Shown piece after piece: positions 36,446 to 44,708 of a DNA stretch of 64,000 nt. Every line of letters begins with the position of its first letter. The first letter of the stretch is position 1. A model generated the notes under the pieces. The model worked only from the letters and a program-made list of their open reading frames with translations, did not search any database and had not been told where the DNA came from. A program made the translations under genes and the position numbers. This DNA comes from Actinacidiphila cocklensis. Lineage in GTDB: Bacteria; Actinomycetota; Actinomycetes; Streptomycetales; Streptomycetaceae. Where the stretch lies: positions 1-64,000 of the forward strand of contig NZ_CAJSLV010000065.1 of assembly GCF_907177275.1 (NCBI RefSeq), written 5' to 3'.

Positions 36446-36727
36446 CTACGCGTCGAGGCCGATCGCGAACGCCGCCTCCAGGTCGTGCTGCGAGTACGTG
36501 CGGAAGGCGACGTGCGTGTCCGTCACCTCGACGCCGGGGATCTTGCTGATCCGGCCCGGGATGATGTCCGCCAGGTCGTCATGCCGGGCCACCCGCACCA
36601 GCGCGACCAGGTCGTACGTGCCGGTCACCGAGTACACCTCGCTGACGTGGTCGAGCGCGGCGATCGCCTCGGCGATCTCCGGGATCCGGTCCACGGTGGT
36701 CTTGATGAGCACGATCGCGGTGATCAC
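36446..36727 (-). CDS. Lrp/AsnC ligand-binding-domain protein without DNA-binding domain
   Basis: A 93-residue stand-alone RAM domain (MITAIVLIKTTVDRI at the start, VYSVTGTYDLVALVRV in the middle). These proteins lack the helix-turn-helix and are thought to sense amino acids or heteromerise with full Lrp regulators. Start GTG at 36727, overlapping the rhomboid stop by 4 bp (GTGA), so it is coupled to the rhomboid gene. Confidence 0.88.
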   Translation of the reverse strand: MITAIVLIKTTVDRIPEIAEAIAALDHVSEVYSVTGTYDLVALVRVARHDDLADIIPGRISKIPGVEVTDTHVAFRTYSQHDLEAAFAIGLDA

Positions 36728-37503
36728 GACTGAACGTCTCCTTGGGTCGTCCCGGCAACGACGCCCAGCTTAGACCTGGGGCGATAGCACGCCCACGCCC
36801 AGCAGAAGCCGAAGGCGAAGCCGACCACGTGGGCCAGGTAGGCCACCCCGGGGCCGCCCGCCGCGGTCTGCGCGGCGAACCACTGCAGGACGAACCAGAA
36901 GCCGAGCACCAGCCACGCGGGAAAGCGCAGCGGGATGAAGAACAGGAAGGGGAAGAGGCTGGTCACCCGGGCCTTGGGATAGAGGTAGAGGTACGCCCCG
37001 AGCGCCCCGGAGATCGCCCCCGACGCACCGACCAGGCTCTGCGTGTCGTCGGCGTGCGCGAAGGCGAAGCCGTAGGTGGCCAGGAAGCCCGCCGCCAGGT
37101 AGAAGAGCGCGAAGCGCACCCGGCCCATGCGGTTCTCCACGTTGTCGCCGAAGACGTAGAGGAAGAGCATGTTGCCGATCAGGTGCAGCCAGCTGCCGTG
37201 CAGGAACATCGAGGTGAACACGGACAGGACCGGCACCTTCGCGTACGAGGCCGGCGCGTGGCAGCCGGCGGGCAGGCCGAGTCCGGTGGCCGGCAGCCGG
37301 CCGTGGAGCAGCTCGGTGGGGATCACCCCCCAGCGGTCGAAGTACAGCGCCTGCTCGCAGGCCAGCTGGTGCCCGGTGCCGTAGACCGGGGTGAAACCCG
37401 ACAGCGGTCCGAGCAGGAAGACCGCGGTGCACAGGGCCATCAGCCCGTAAGTGACGACCGGCGTACGGCGGACCGGGTTCTTGTCGTACACCGGGATGAC
37501 CAT
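36724..37503 (-). CDS. Rhomboid-family intramembrane serine protease
   Basis: A 259-residue protein with about seven membrane helices. The catalytic Ser lies in GASGAISG and the catalytic His in AHVVGFAFG; the HGSWLHLIGNMLFLYVFGDN segment is the usual rhomboid loop-1 region. I chose the ATG at 37503 because the family N-terminus (MVIPVYDKNPVR) starts there; the open frame to 38235 overlaps the next gene antisense. Substrate unknown. Confidence 0.9.
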   Translation of the reverse strand: MVIPVYDKNPVRRTPVVTYGLMALCTAVFLLGPLSGFTPVYGTGHQLACEQALYFDRWGVIPTELLHGRLPATGLGLPAGCHAPASYAKVPVLSVFTSMFLHGSWLHLIGNMLFLYVFGDNVENRMGRVRFALFYLAAGFLATYGFAFAHADDTQSLVGASGAISGALGAYLYLYPKARVTSLFPFLFFIPLRFPAWLVLGFWFVLQWFAAQTAAGGPGVAYLAHVVGFAFGFCWAWACYRPRSKLGVVAGTTQGDVQS

Positions 37504-37639
37504 GGACCGATCATGACGCAGCGGTCGTAACGGACATAGGCCGCCTCGCCGCAGCGCGCCGGACCTCAGAGGCCTTAGGGTGACCGGGACGCACGCTCCC
37601 ACGGTGGATTCAGAGGAATCAGAGGAAGAGGTACCTGCG

Positions 37640-37927
37640 ATGCCGGTTCCGCTGCCGACCGCGACGACGCGGTGGCGCTGCACTCTGTGTGGAAACCTGA
37701 CCCGTTTCGACGTGACCCGCTCCTCGCGGGTCGTGGAGTACGTCCACCTCGATCTCGGCGGCGAGCCGTCGGTCGAGGAGACCGAGGTGCTGGCCGAGAC
37801 GGTGGAGTCGGTGCGCTGCCGCTGGTGCAACGCGGTCGACCGGGTCGAGCTGGTCGACCGGCCCGGCGCAGGCGACGGGAACGGTAGTACGGAAAGCGCG
37901 TCCGGGAGCGGTTCCGCGTCTGGCTGA
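37640..37927 (+). CDS. Small zinc-ribbon protein
   Basis: A 95-residue protein with two CxxC pairs (CTLCGN and CRWCNA), enough to bind one zinc, and a Ser/Gly-rich C-terminal tail. The ATG at 37640 has a purine-rich GGAAGAGG upstream. It resembles a conserved actinobacterial family of unknown role; it may bind nucleic acid or protein partners. Followed 93 bp later by the NYN-domain gene. Confidence 0.8.
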   Translation: MPVPLPTATTRWRCTLCGNLTRFDVTRSSRVVEYVHLDLGGEPSVEETEVLAETVESVRCRWCNAVDRVELVDRPGAGDGNGSTESASGSGSASG

Positions 37928-38020
37928 GCGCCGGGCGGGGACAATGGAAGCAGCAGGGCGGCGGGCCGGAGGGATCGAAGGGGGCCGGGAGGACGCCGAA
38001 GAACCGGACGGGAGTGACTG

Positions 38021-39472
38021 GTGGACGGTATCGGCGGTTTTCCGCATGCCGGGGCGAGCGGCGCCGCGGCGGAGCCCGCCGGACCCCCCGCACCGGCCGA
38101 CCCCGGTGAGCCGGGCGACCTTGGCGACCGGGCCGACGAGGCCGCGGGCGGCGAGCCCGCGCTCGATCGGCCGCTGCCCGAGGGCGTACGCCACCGGGTC
38201 GTCGCGATCGCCGCTGAGGCCTTCGGCGGCTTCACCTTCCAGGAGCTGCCGGTCTCGCTGCGCCCCTACGCCCGCTTCACGCCCACCCGGCGGGTGAAGT
38301 ACGCGGGGACCGCGCTGGCCGCAGCCCTGGAGCACGACCCGGCCTTCCGGCAGAAGGTCGCCGGACGGCTGCGGGAGTCGCAGGAGGAACTGGCCGGTGC
38401 GCTGGAGGGCGGCACCCCGCCGCCCGCCGCCGACCCGCTGGACGTGGCGGCCGCCGCGTATCTGCTGCGCCCCGCGGGCTGGGCCAAGCTCGTCGCGACG
38501 GCCGGTGAGGAGGCCCAGCGGGCGGATGCGGAACGGGCCGACGAGGAGGCGCTGCGCGAACTGGCCGCGCTGCGCACCGAGGTCGAGGCGCTGCACGAGC
38601 ACGGCAGGGCGGACGCGGCCAGGGCGCGGGCGGAGCTGGAGTCGGTGCGCAAGGAGAGCGACGCCCTGCACCGCAAGCTGCGCAGCGCGCTGAGCGACGT
38701 CAAGCGGGCCGAGGCGGCGCAGCGCAGACTCCAGGCGGAGGTCGACGAGTTGCGGTCCGCCGCGGCCCACGACAAGGCGGCCGCCGACAGCGAGGCGCGG
38801 CGGCTGCGCACCCGGCTCGCGGAGGCCGAGGCCGTCATCGAGACCGGGCGCAAGGCGGCCCGCGAGGGCCGCAGCATCGAGGACGTACGGCTGCGGCTGC
38901 TGCTCGACACGGTGCTCGACGCGGCGTCCGGGCTGCGCCGCGAACTCGCCCTGCCGCCACGGGACACCATGGCGGTGCGCCCCGCGGACACCGTGGACGC
39001 GGTGGCCCCCGGTACGTTCAGCGCGCGCGACATCGCGACCCGGGCGCTGTCCGAGACCGACCCCGCGCTCCTGGACCAGCTGCTCGCGCTGCCGCAGGCG
39101 CATCTGGTGGTCGACGGCTACAACGTCACCAAGACCGGTTACCCGGCCCTGCCGTTGGAGAAGCAGCGGCTGCGGCTGCTCGGCGGGCTCGCGGCGCTGG
39201 CCGCGCAGAGCGGCGCCGAGGTCACCTGTGTCTTCGACGGCGCGGACCTGGACATGCCGGTCCTGCTCGCGCCGCCGCGCGGGGTGCGGGTGCTGTTCAG
39301 CAAGGCCGGTGAGACCGCGGACGAGTTGATCAGGCGGCTGGTGCGGGCCGAGCCGCCGGGGCGGCAGATCGTGGTGGTCTCCGCCGACCGCGAGGTGGCC
39401 GACGGTGTCGCCAAGGCCGGCGCCCGTCCGGTCGCCTCGACGCTGCTGCTGCGCCGCCTCGCGCGGGTCTGA
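38021..39472 (+). CDS. NYN-domain (YacP-like) protein with central coiled coil
   Basis: A 483-residue protein. The last about 150 residues form a PIN-like NYN domain with VVDGYNVTKT, CVFDGAD and VVSADREVADG, whose Asp residues would form the metal site of an RNA-cutting nuclease. Residues about 170-280 are a charged coiled coil; the first about 150 residues are Ala/Gly/Pro rich with an Arg-containing domain (YARFTPTRRVKYAG). Start GTG at 38021. Probable ribonuclease. Confidence 0.85.
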   Translation: MDGIGGFPHAGASGAAAEPAGPPAPADPGEPGDLGDRADEAAGGEPALDRPLPEGVRHRVVAIAAEAFGGFTFQELPVSLRPYARFTPTRRVKYAGTALAAALEHDPAFRQKVAGRLRESQEELAGALEGGTPPPAADPLDVAAAAYLLRPAGWAKLVATAGEEAQRADAERADEEALRELAALRTEVEALHEHGRADAARARAELESVRKESDALHRKLRSALSDVKRAEAAQRRLQAEVDELRSAAAHDKAAADSEARRLRTRLAEAEAVIETGRKAAREGRSIEDVRLRLLLDTVLDAASGLRRELALPPRDTMAVRPADTVDAVAPGTFSARDIATRALSETDPALLDQLLALPQAHLVVDGYNVTKTGYPALPLEKQRLRLLGGLAALAAQSGAEVTCVFDGADLDMPVLLAPPRGVRVLFSKAGETADELIRRLVRAEPPGRQIVVVSADREVADGVAKAGARPVASTLLLRRLARV

Positions 39473-39522
39473 CCGCCCGCCGCGGCGCGGCAGTTCCGGC
39501 CGCTCGAACCCCCGGCGGCGTT

Positions 39523-39541
39523 CACTAGTGCACTAGTGCAC
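39523..39541. promoter_or_regulatory. Overlapping perfect palindromes (CACTAGTG tandem)
   Basis: cactagtg is present twice in tandem (39523-39538), a perfect 16-bp palindrome. It overlaps a second perfect palindrome gtgcactagtgcac (39528-39541). The element lies 82 bp upstream of the predicted -35 box of the NlpC/P60 gene and 51 bp after the NYN gene. It looks like a binding site for a dimeric regulator. Confidence 0.5.
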
Positions 39542-39622
39542 ACTCTGCGTCGAACGATCATCACTGCGCGTGTGAAGCCTGTAAAGAAAACGCGAACCGG
39601 TCGAGATTTTGCCTTGAAGGAT

Positions 39623-39652
39623 TTGAACCGATCACGGAAAGGTCACTAGGGT
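39623..39652 (+). promoter_or_regulatory. Predicted promoter of the first NlpC/P60 gene
   Basis: ttgaac (39623-39628) and tagggt (39647-39652) are separated by 18 bp within an unusually AT-rich stretch (39580-39650), fitting a HrdB-type promoter. Transcription would begin near 39659, leaving a leader of about 100 nt before the GTG start. Confidence 0.5.
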
Positions 39653-39760
39653 CAGGCCTCGAACCTCCGCGCAGTCGATCATCCAATCCGGGTGGCGCGT
39701 CGGGGGCCGCCCACCAGTGGTCAACCGGTAGGCGGCTGAAGGAAGAAGGAGCTCGCCTTC

Positions 39761-40795
39761 GTGGCGTCCCACCGTCGTCCCAAGCCGGCAAGCCGCACGC
39801 GTGTGACCGTGCTCACCGCAACCGCCGCCGCCGCGGTCGCGCTCTCCGCCCAGGCGGCCAACGCCGCCCCCGCCAAGCCCAGCAAGCCCACCTCGGTCAA
39901 GGACGCCAAGGCCCAGGTGGACGCGCTCTACACGCAGGCGGAGCAGGCCACCGAGAAGTACAACGGGGCCAACGAGAAGCTCAAGTCGCTGCAGACCGAG
40001 GCCGGCACGCTGCAGGACCAGGTGGCGAAGCAGCAGCAGCACCTCAACACGCTGCGCGACAGCATCGGCACCATCGCGGCCTCGCAGTACCGCACCGGCG
40101 GAATCGACCCGTCGCTGCAGCTGTTCCTGTCCTCCAACCCGGACAGCTACCTGGACCAGGCCACCGCGCTCGACCAGATCAGCTCCCTGCAGACCAGTGC
40201 GCTGCAGCAACTCCAGGACGCCAAGCGGACCCTGGACCAGGAGCGGGCCGAGGCCACCGCGAAGCTCACCGAGCTCCAGGCCACCAAGACCGAACTGGGC
40301 AACCGCAAGACCGAGGCCAAGAACAAGCTGGCCCAGGCGCAGGCGATCCTCAACTCGCTCACCGCCGCCCAGCGCGCCCAGATAGCCGACGACGCGGCCC
40401 GCGCCAACCGCTCCACCGGGCGCGCACCGATGGGCGGCACCTCCGCCTCCGGCCGTGCGGCCGCCGCCTACGCCGCCGCCCAGACCAAGCGGGGCGACCC
40501 CTACGTCTACGGCGGCTCCGGCCCCAGCTCCTTCGACTGCTCCGGGCTCACCTCCTGGGCCTACCGCCAGGCCGGGGTGACGATACCCAGGACCGCGGCC
40601 GAGCAGGCAAACGCCGGCACCCACCTGAGCATGTCGCAGCTCCAGGTCGGCGACCTGGTCATCTTCTACAGCGACCACCACCACGTCGGCCTCTACGCCG
40701 GCGACGGCATGGTGCTGCACGCTCCCAAGCCCGGCACCGTCGTGCGCTACGAGTCGATCGGCAACATGCCCTTCCAGTTCGGCGTCCGCGTCTGA
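39761..40795 (+). CDS. Secreted NlpC/P60 peptidoglycan hydrolase (paralog 1)
   Basis: A 344-residue secreted D,L-endopeptidase. Signal peptide (about 1-36, ending ANAAPA), long coiled coil (about 50-210) as in RipA-type hydrolases, then an NlpC/P60 domain with catalytic Cys in FDCSGLTSW and His in HHHVGLYAG. Start GTG at 39761, with AGGAAGAAGGAG upstream. It is followed by a paralog of the same layout. Confidence 0.92.
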   Translation: MASHRRPKPASRTRVTVLTATAAAAVALSAQAANAAPAKPSKPTSVKDAKAQVDALYTQAEQATEKYNGANEKLKSLQTEAGTLQDQVAKQQQHLNTLRDSIGTIAASQYRTGGIDPSLQLFLSSNPDSYLDQATALDQISSLQTSALQQLQDAKRTLDQERAEATAKLTELQATKTELGNRKTEAKNKLAQAQAILNSLTAAQRAQIADDAARANRSTGRAPMGGTSASGRAAAAYAAAQTKRGDPYVYGGSGPSSFDCSGLTSWAYRQAGVTIPRTAAEQANAGTHLSMSQLQVGDLVIFYSDHHHVGLYAGDGMVLHAPKPGTVVRYESIGNMPFQFGVRV

Positions 40796-40953
40796 CCCCT
40801 CGGGGTGTCGCGGGAATACGGCGTTCGGGTGGTGCCGGTCGCCCCTCGGTGACCGCAAGGGGCTGTTGACCTGCGGCTGGGCGGCCAGCGGGCAGGTGTG
40901 CGGTTCATCTCGCCTTTGTACTGCCGGTGTCCGGCTGGCTACTGTCGGCTGCT

Positions 40954-42006
40954 GTGGCATCCCATCGACGCGCACCGCAGCCAGGCCTGGCCGTCCGCAC
41001 CACCCGGGTCACCGTGCTGTCCGCGGCGGCCGCGGCCACCGCGGCACTGTCCGGCGGCACCGCCCAGATCGCTGCGGCCGACCCCGCACCGGCCGCTGGC
41101 CCGGACACCGCGACCCGGCTCGACCGGCTCTACCAGCAGGCCGAGCAGGCCACCGAGAGCTACGACGCCGCCCAGGAGCGCGCCAGGCAGTTGCGCGCCG
41201 ACGTCGCCACCCTCCAGGACCGGGCGGCCCAGGGCCAGCAGCGGGTCAACGAACTGCGGAACGAACTCGGCGCGCTGGCCGCGGAGCAGTACCGCGGCGG
41301 CGCCCTCGACCCGTCGATCGCGCTGCTGCTGTCCGACGACCCCGCGCACTCCCTCGACCGCGCCGCCGCCCTCGACCGGCTCGGCGCCCGGCAGACCCAG
41401 CAGTTGCGGGAACTCCAGGACGCGGAAAAGGCGTTGGACGGGCAGCGCCGCCAGGCGGCCGGCAAGCTCACGGAACTGAACCGGACCACCGCGGAGCTGG
41501 GGCGGCGCAAGACCGCGGTGCAGCAGGCGCTGGCAGCCGCCAGGCGGGTGCTGTACACCCTGCCCCCCGCCCAGCGGGCCGGCTACGTCCCCGGCATGGG
41601 CGACCGCGCCTCGCGCGACCGCGTCCCGCTGCCCGACCTGCCGAAGCTGCCCGCCGCCTCCGGCCGTGCCGCCCTCGCGGTCGCCGCCGCCCGCCAGGTC
41701 CTCGGCTCGCCCTACGTGTGGGGCGCGACAGGCCCGCACTCCTTCGACTGCTCAGGACTGATGCAGTACGCCTACGGCCGCGCGGGCGTGGCGCTGCCGC
41801 GCACGTCCCAGGAGCAGATGAACGCGGGCCGCCGCGTCCCCCTCGACCAGGCCCGCCCCGGCGACCTGGTCATCTACCGCGGCGACGCCGGCCATGTCGC
41901 GATGTACGTCGGCGGCGGCCGCGTCATCCACGCCCCCTACCCGGGCGCCCAGGTCCGCTACGACCCCGTGGGCATGATGCCGATCACCGCGGTGACCCGG
42001 CCGTAG
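40954..42006 (+). CDS. Secreted NlpC/P60 peptidoglycan hydrolase (paralog 2)
   Basis: A 350-residue protein with the same order of signal peptide, coiled coil and NlpC/P60 domain (catalytic Cys in FDCSGLMQY, His in AGHVAMYVG). I chose the GTG at 40954 because VASHRRAP then matches the start of paralog 1; an in-frame GTG at 40927 is possible. No strong ribosome site. Clearly a tandem duplication of the upstream gene that has since diverged. Confidence 0.9.
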   Translation: MASHRRAPQPGLAVRTTRVTVLSAAAAATAALSGGTAQIAAADPAPAAGPDTATRLDRLYQQAEQATESYDAAQERARQLRADVATLQDRAAQGQQRVNELRNELGALAAEQYRGGALDPSIALLLSDDPAHSLDRAAALDRLGARQTQQLRELQDAEKALDGQRRQAAGKLTELNRTTAELGRRKTAVQQALAAARRVLYTLPPAQRAGYVPGMGDRASRDRVPLPDLPKLPAASGRAALAVAAARQVLGSPYVWGATGPHSFDCSGLMQYAYGRAGVALPRTSQEQMNAGRRVPLDQARPGDLVIYRGDAGHVAMYVGGGRVIHAPYPGAQVRYDPVGMMPITAVTRP

Positions 42007-42071
42007 CGCCTGCCGTACGGTCCGGGGCGCCCCCAGAGCCGCCGGCAGGGCAGGGCCGTACGATCGGGCGC

Positions 42072-43337
42072 ATGACCGCGGTGCAGCCACGACGCTCGAC
42101 GGCCGGCGCCGTGTACGCCGTCCTGGCCCTTCTCGGGCTGCTCGCCGCGCTCACCGGATGCGGGGGAGTGGCGCACAAGCCCGCGCGGCCCGCCGCCGAC
42201 ACCGCCGTACAGCAGTTGCTCGACCGGCAGGCCGCGGCGGTGCGGCAGCACGACCAGCGGGCCTTCCTCGCCGGGGTGGACCCCCGGTCCACCCGCTTCC
42301 TCGCCGACCAGCGCCGGATGTTCGGCAACCTCGCGCAGGTGCCGCTCGCCGACTGGTCCTACCGCCTGGTCCGTACCGGCGCCTTCCCGCTGCCGCCCGC
42401 GGCCGCCGCGGACGGCACCCGCAGGACCGGGGCACAGGTCGAGCTGCGCTACCGGCTGCGCGGCTACGACGCGCAGCCGGTGGTCTCCACGTCGTATCTC
42501 ACCCTCACCCAGCGTGCCGGGCGCTGGTACGTCGCCGCCGACGACGAGGGGGCGTCCGCCGGGCTGCGCAGCGCCGTACAGCTGTGGGACCAGGGCAAGG
42601 TCACCGTGGTGCGCGGGGCGCGCAGCCTGGTGCTCGGCCTCGGCGACACCAAGACGCTGCGCGGCTACGCGGCCGATGCCGACGAGGCGGTGCCGCAGGT
42701 GCAGCACGCCTGGGGCCGGGCCGGCTGGCCCGGCACCGTCGTGATCGAGGCGCCGCGCACCCTCGGCCAGCTCGGCGAGCTGCTCGCCGCGAACCCGGCC
42801 GACTACCAGGGCATCGCCGCGGTCACCACCGGCGAGCTGGGCGGCAGCGCGCAGGCCCCCGCCGACCGGGTGATCGTCAACCCGGCGGCCTTCGGCGAGC
42901 TGTCCGCCTTCGGGCGGCAGGTCGTCCTCACCCACGAGACCACCCATGTGGCCACCCGGTCGGCCACCTCCGCGCACACCCCGCTGTGGCTGTCCGAAGG
43001 CTTCGCCGACTGGGTCGCCTACCGCGACGCGGGCCGCACCGCCCCGGAGATCGCCCCCGAGCTGGCCAAGGACGTCACCGCGGGCCACCTCCCCGCGACC
43101 CTCCCCGCCGACGCGGACTTCCGCCCCACCTCCACGGCGCTGGCCCAGGCCTACGAGGGCGGCTGGCTCGCCTGCCGCATGATCGCCGACCAGTGGTCTC
43201 CCGCCCAGCTCACCGCCCTCTACCGCGCCGCCGCGGCCGGCACCCCCCTCGACACGCTCCTGCACAGCACCCTCCACGTGTCGCTCGCCGACTTCACCTC
43301 CCGCTGGCGCACGTACGTCCAGCAGGAACTGGCATGA
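42072..43337 (+). CDS. Extracytoplasmic lipoprotein with HExxH metallopeptidase-like motif
   Basis: A 421-residue protein with a signal peptide ending in the lipobox LTGC (about residue 30). The C-terminal half has HETTHVATR and, 26 residues on, WLSEGFADWVAYR, which together look like a gluzincin zinc site (HExxH plus distal Glu). Peptidase activity is inferred. Start ATG at 42072. The stop overlaps the next gene (ATGA). Confidence 0.8.
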   Translation: MTAVQPRRSTAGAVYAVLALLGLLAALTGCGGVAHKPARPAADTAVQQLLDRQAAAVRQHDQRAFLAGVDPRSTRFLADQRRMFGNLAQVPLADWSYRLVRTGAFPLPPAAAADGTRRTGAQVELRYRLRGYDAQPVVSTSYLTLTQRAGRWYVAADDEGASAGLRSAVQLWDQGKVTVVRGARSLVLGLGDTKTLRGYAADADEAVPQVQHAWGRAGWPGTVVIEAPRTLGQLGELLAANPADYQGIAAVTTGELGGSAQAPADRVIVNPAAFGELSAFGRQVVLTHETTHVATRSATSAHTPLWLSEGFADWVAYRDAGRTAPEIAPELAKDVTAGHLPATLPADADFRPTSTALAQAYEGGWLACRMIADQWSPAQLTALYRAAAAGTPLDTLLHSTLHVSLADFTSRWRTYVQQELA

Positions 43338-44500
43338 GCGGGCGGGGCGTTGTGCTGGGCATGAGCCAGGAGGACGGGATGGACGAGGGGGACTTCACCG
43401 CCGAGTACGTCGCGCGGGCGCGGGCGCTGCGCCAGGGGGTGTGGCCCGTCGCGCTGGGCGGGCGGGCCGCCGGGCTCGCGCTGCTGCTCGGGCTCGGCCT
43501 GACCTCGGCGGGCGCCGGGCTCGTCGCGGGCTTCGGGAGCGCGTGGGCCGGCCGGGTCGCCGGCGGCGCCGTCACGCTGGTGCTGCTGCCGCAACTGCTC
43601 GCCCTGCCCTTCGGCGCCCGCACCCGGGTCGTACGCTCCCGCTTCGGCCTGGTCACCCAGGGCTGGGGCGGCTGGGCGGTGGACGTCCTGCGCGGGCTGC
43701 TCGTCTCGCTCCCGCTGGTCGGCGGCGCCCTCTTCGCCGTCTACGCGCTGGCCGGTGCCACCCGCTGGTGGTGGGTGTGGGCCGCGCTCGGCGCCGCGGC
43801 CGCCACGGTCGCGCTGTCCTGGGCCGCACCGGTGCTCTTCGAGCCGCTCTTCAACCGCTTCACGCCGATGGCCCCAGGGCCGCTGCGCGACGCCCTGCTC
43901 GGGCTGGCCGAGCGCGACGGCGTGACCGTACGGGACGTCCTGGTCGCCGACGCGTCGCGGCGCACCACGGCGCTCAACGCGTACGTCTCCGGCTTCGGCC
44001 GGACCCGGCGGATCGTCGTCTACGACACGCTGCTCAGCACGGCGGAGCCGCGGGAGGTCGAGCTGGTGGTCGCGCACGAACTCGGGCACGTCGTGCACCG
44101 CGATGTCGCCCGCGGTACCGCGCTGGGCGCGGTGGGTGCGGCGCTGGGGGTGTGCGTACTGGCCGCGGTCGTCAGCTGGGAGCCGCTGCTCTCGCTCGCC
44201 GGCGTCGACCACTTCGCCGACCCGCGCTCGGCGTGGCTGCTCGCGGCGGTCGCCTCGGCCGGCGGGGCGCTCGCCGGGCCGCTGGGGTGCGCCCTCAGCC
44301 GGCGCGTGGAGGTACGCGCCGACCGGCACGCGCTGGACCTCACCGCGGACCCGGCGCAGTTCGTCGCCATGCAGCGGCGGCTCACCGTCGTGAACGTCGG
44401 CGAGCCGCGGCCGCCGCGCGCGCTCCACTTCCTCTTCGGCACGCATCCGACTCCCGTCCAGCGCATTGCCCTTGCCCGGGCGGGCTTTCCACGGGGGTGA
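43334..44500 (+). CDS. M48-family (CAAX/Ste24-type) membrane metallopeptidase
   Basis: A 388-residue protein with several N-terminal membrane helices and an M48 catalytic domain: NAYVSGFGRTRRIV, zinc motif AHELGHVVH, and VEVRADRHALDL as the downstream Glu region. The ending PTPVQRIALA is typical of Ste24-like proteases. Start ATG at 43334 within the upstream gene's stop, so the two peptidases are coupled. Confidence 0.9.
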   Translation: MSGRGVVLGMSQEDGMDEGDFTAEYVARARALRQGVWPVALGGRAAGLALLLGLGLTSAGAGLVAGFGSAWAGRVAGGAVTLVLLPQLLALPFGARTRVVRSRFGLVTQGWGGWAVDVLRGLLVSLPLVGGALFAVYALAGATRWWWVWAALGAAAATVALSWAAPVLFEPLFNRFTPMAPGPLRDALLGLAERDGVTVRDVLVADASRRTTALNAYVSGFGRTRRIVVYDTLLSTAEPREVELVVAHELGHVVHRDVARGTALGAVGAALGVCVLAAVVSWEPLLSLAGVDHFADPRSAWLLAAVASAGGALAGPLGCALSRRVEVRADRHALDLTADPAQFVAMQRRLTVVNVGEPRPPRALHFLFGTHPTPVQRIALARAGFPRG

Positions 44501-44531
44501 GTGCGCGTTGCGCTGCGCGCGTGCCTGATCT

Positions 44532-44644
44532 GCCGTCGTGGTTGGCCGCGCAGTTCCTCGCGCCCCTGGGGTCCTGCCCCCTGCGGTTCGCGGTCGGCTC
44601 TCCGGCCGTCGTGGCTGGCCGCGCAGTTCCTCGCGCCCCTGGGG
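44532..44644. repeat. Two 40-bp direct repeats (dispersed repeat family)
   Basis: The 40-bp copies at 44532-44571 and 44605-44644 differ by one base and contain ccgcgcagttcctcgcgccc, giving a 73-bp period. They fill most of the 208-bp convergent gap between the M48 peptidase and glycosyltransferase genes. Confidence 0.85.
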
Positions 44645-44708
44645 GGCAGCCCCGGCCTGTTGCGTTCACAGTGCCGCTGGGAAGGGGGCCGGCCACCGCA
44701 GGGGGCCG

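Noticed and set aside
39659-39760. A full c-di-AMP (ydaO) riboswitch before the NlpC/P60 gene.
   Set aside because: Only the 3'-like word ggtaggcg matches and the predicted leader is about 100 nt, shorter than a ydaO aptamer. Kept as a question in the findings, not annotated.
40866-43337. An 823-codon frame covering the second NlpC/P60 gene and the lipoprotein.
   Set aside because: Its first half is the wrong frame of the NlpC/P60 gene; only the part from the ATG at 42072 is coding.
44532-44644. Direct repeats considered as a CRISPR fragment.
   Set aside because: Only two copies, GC-rich and matching the dispersed intergenic family, with no cas genes in the window.
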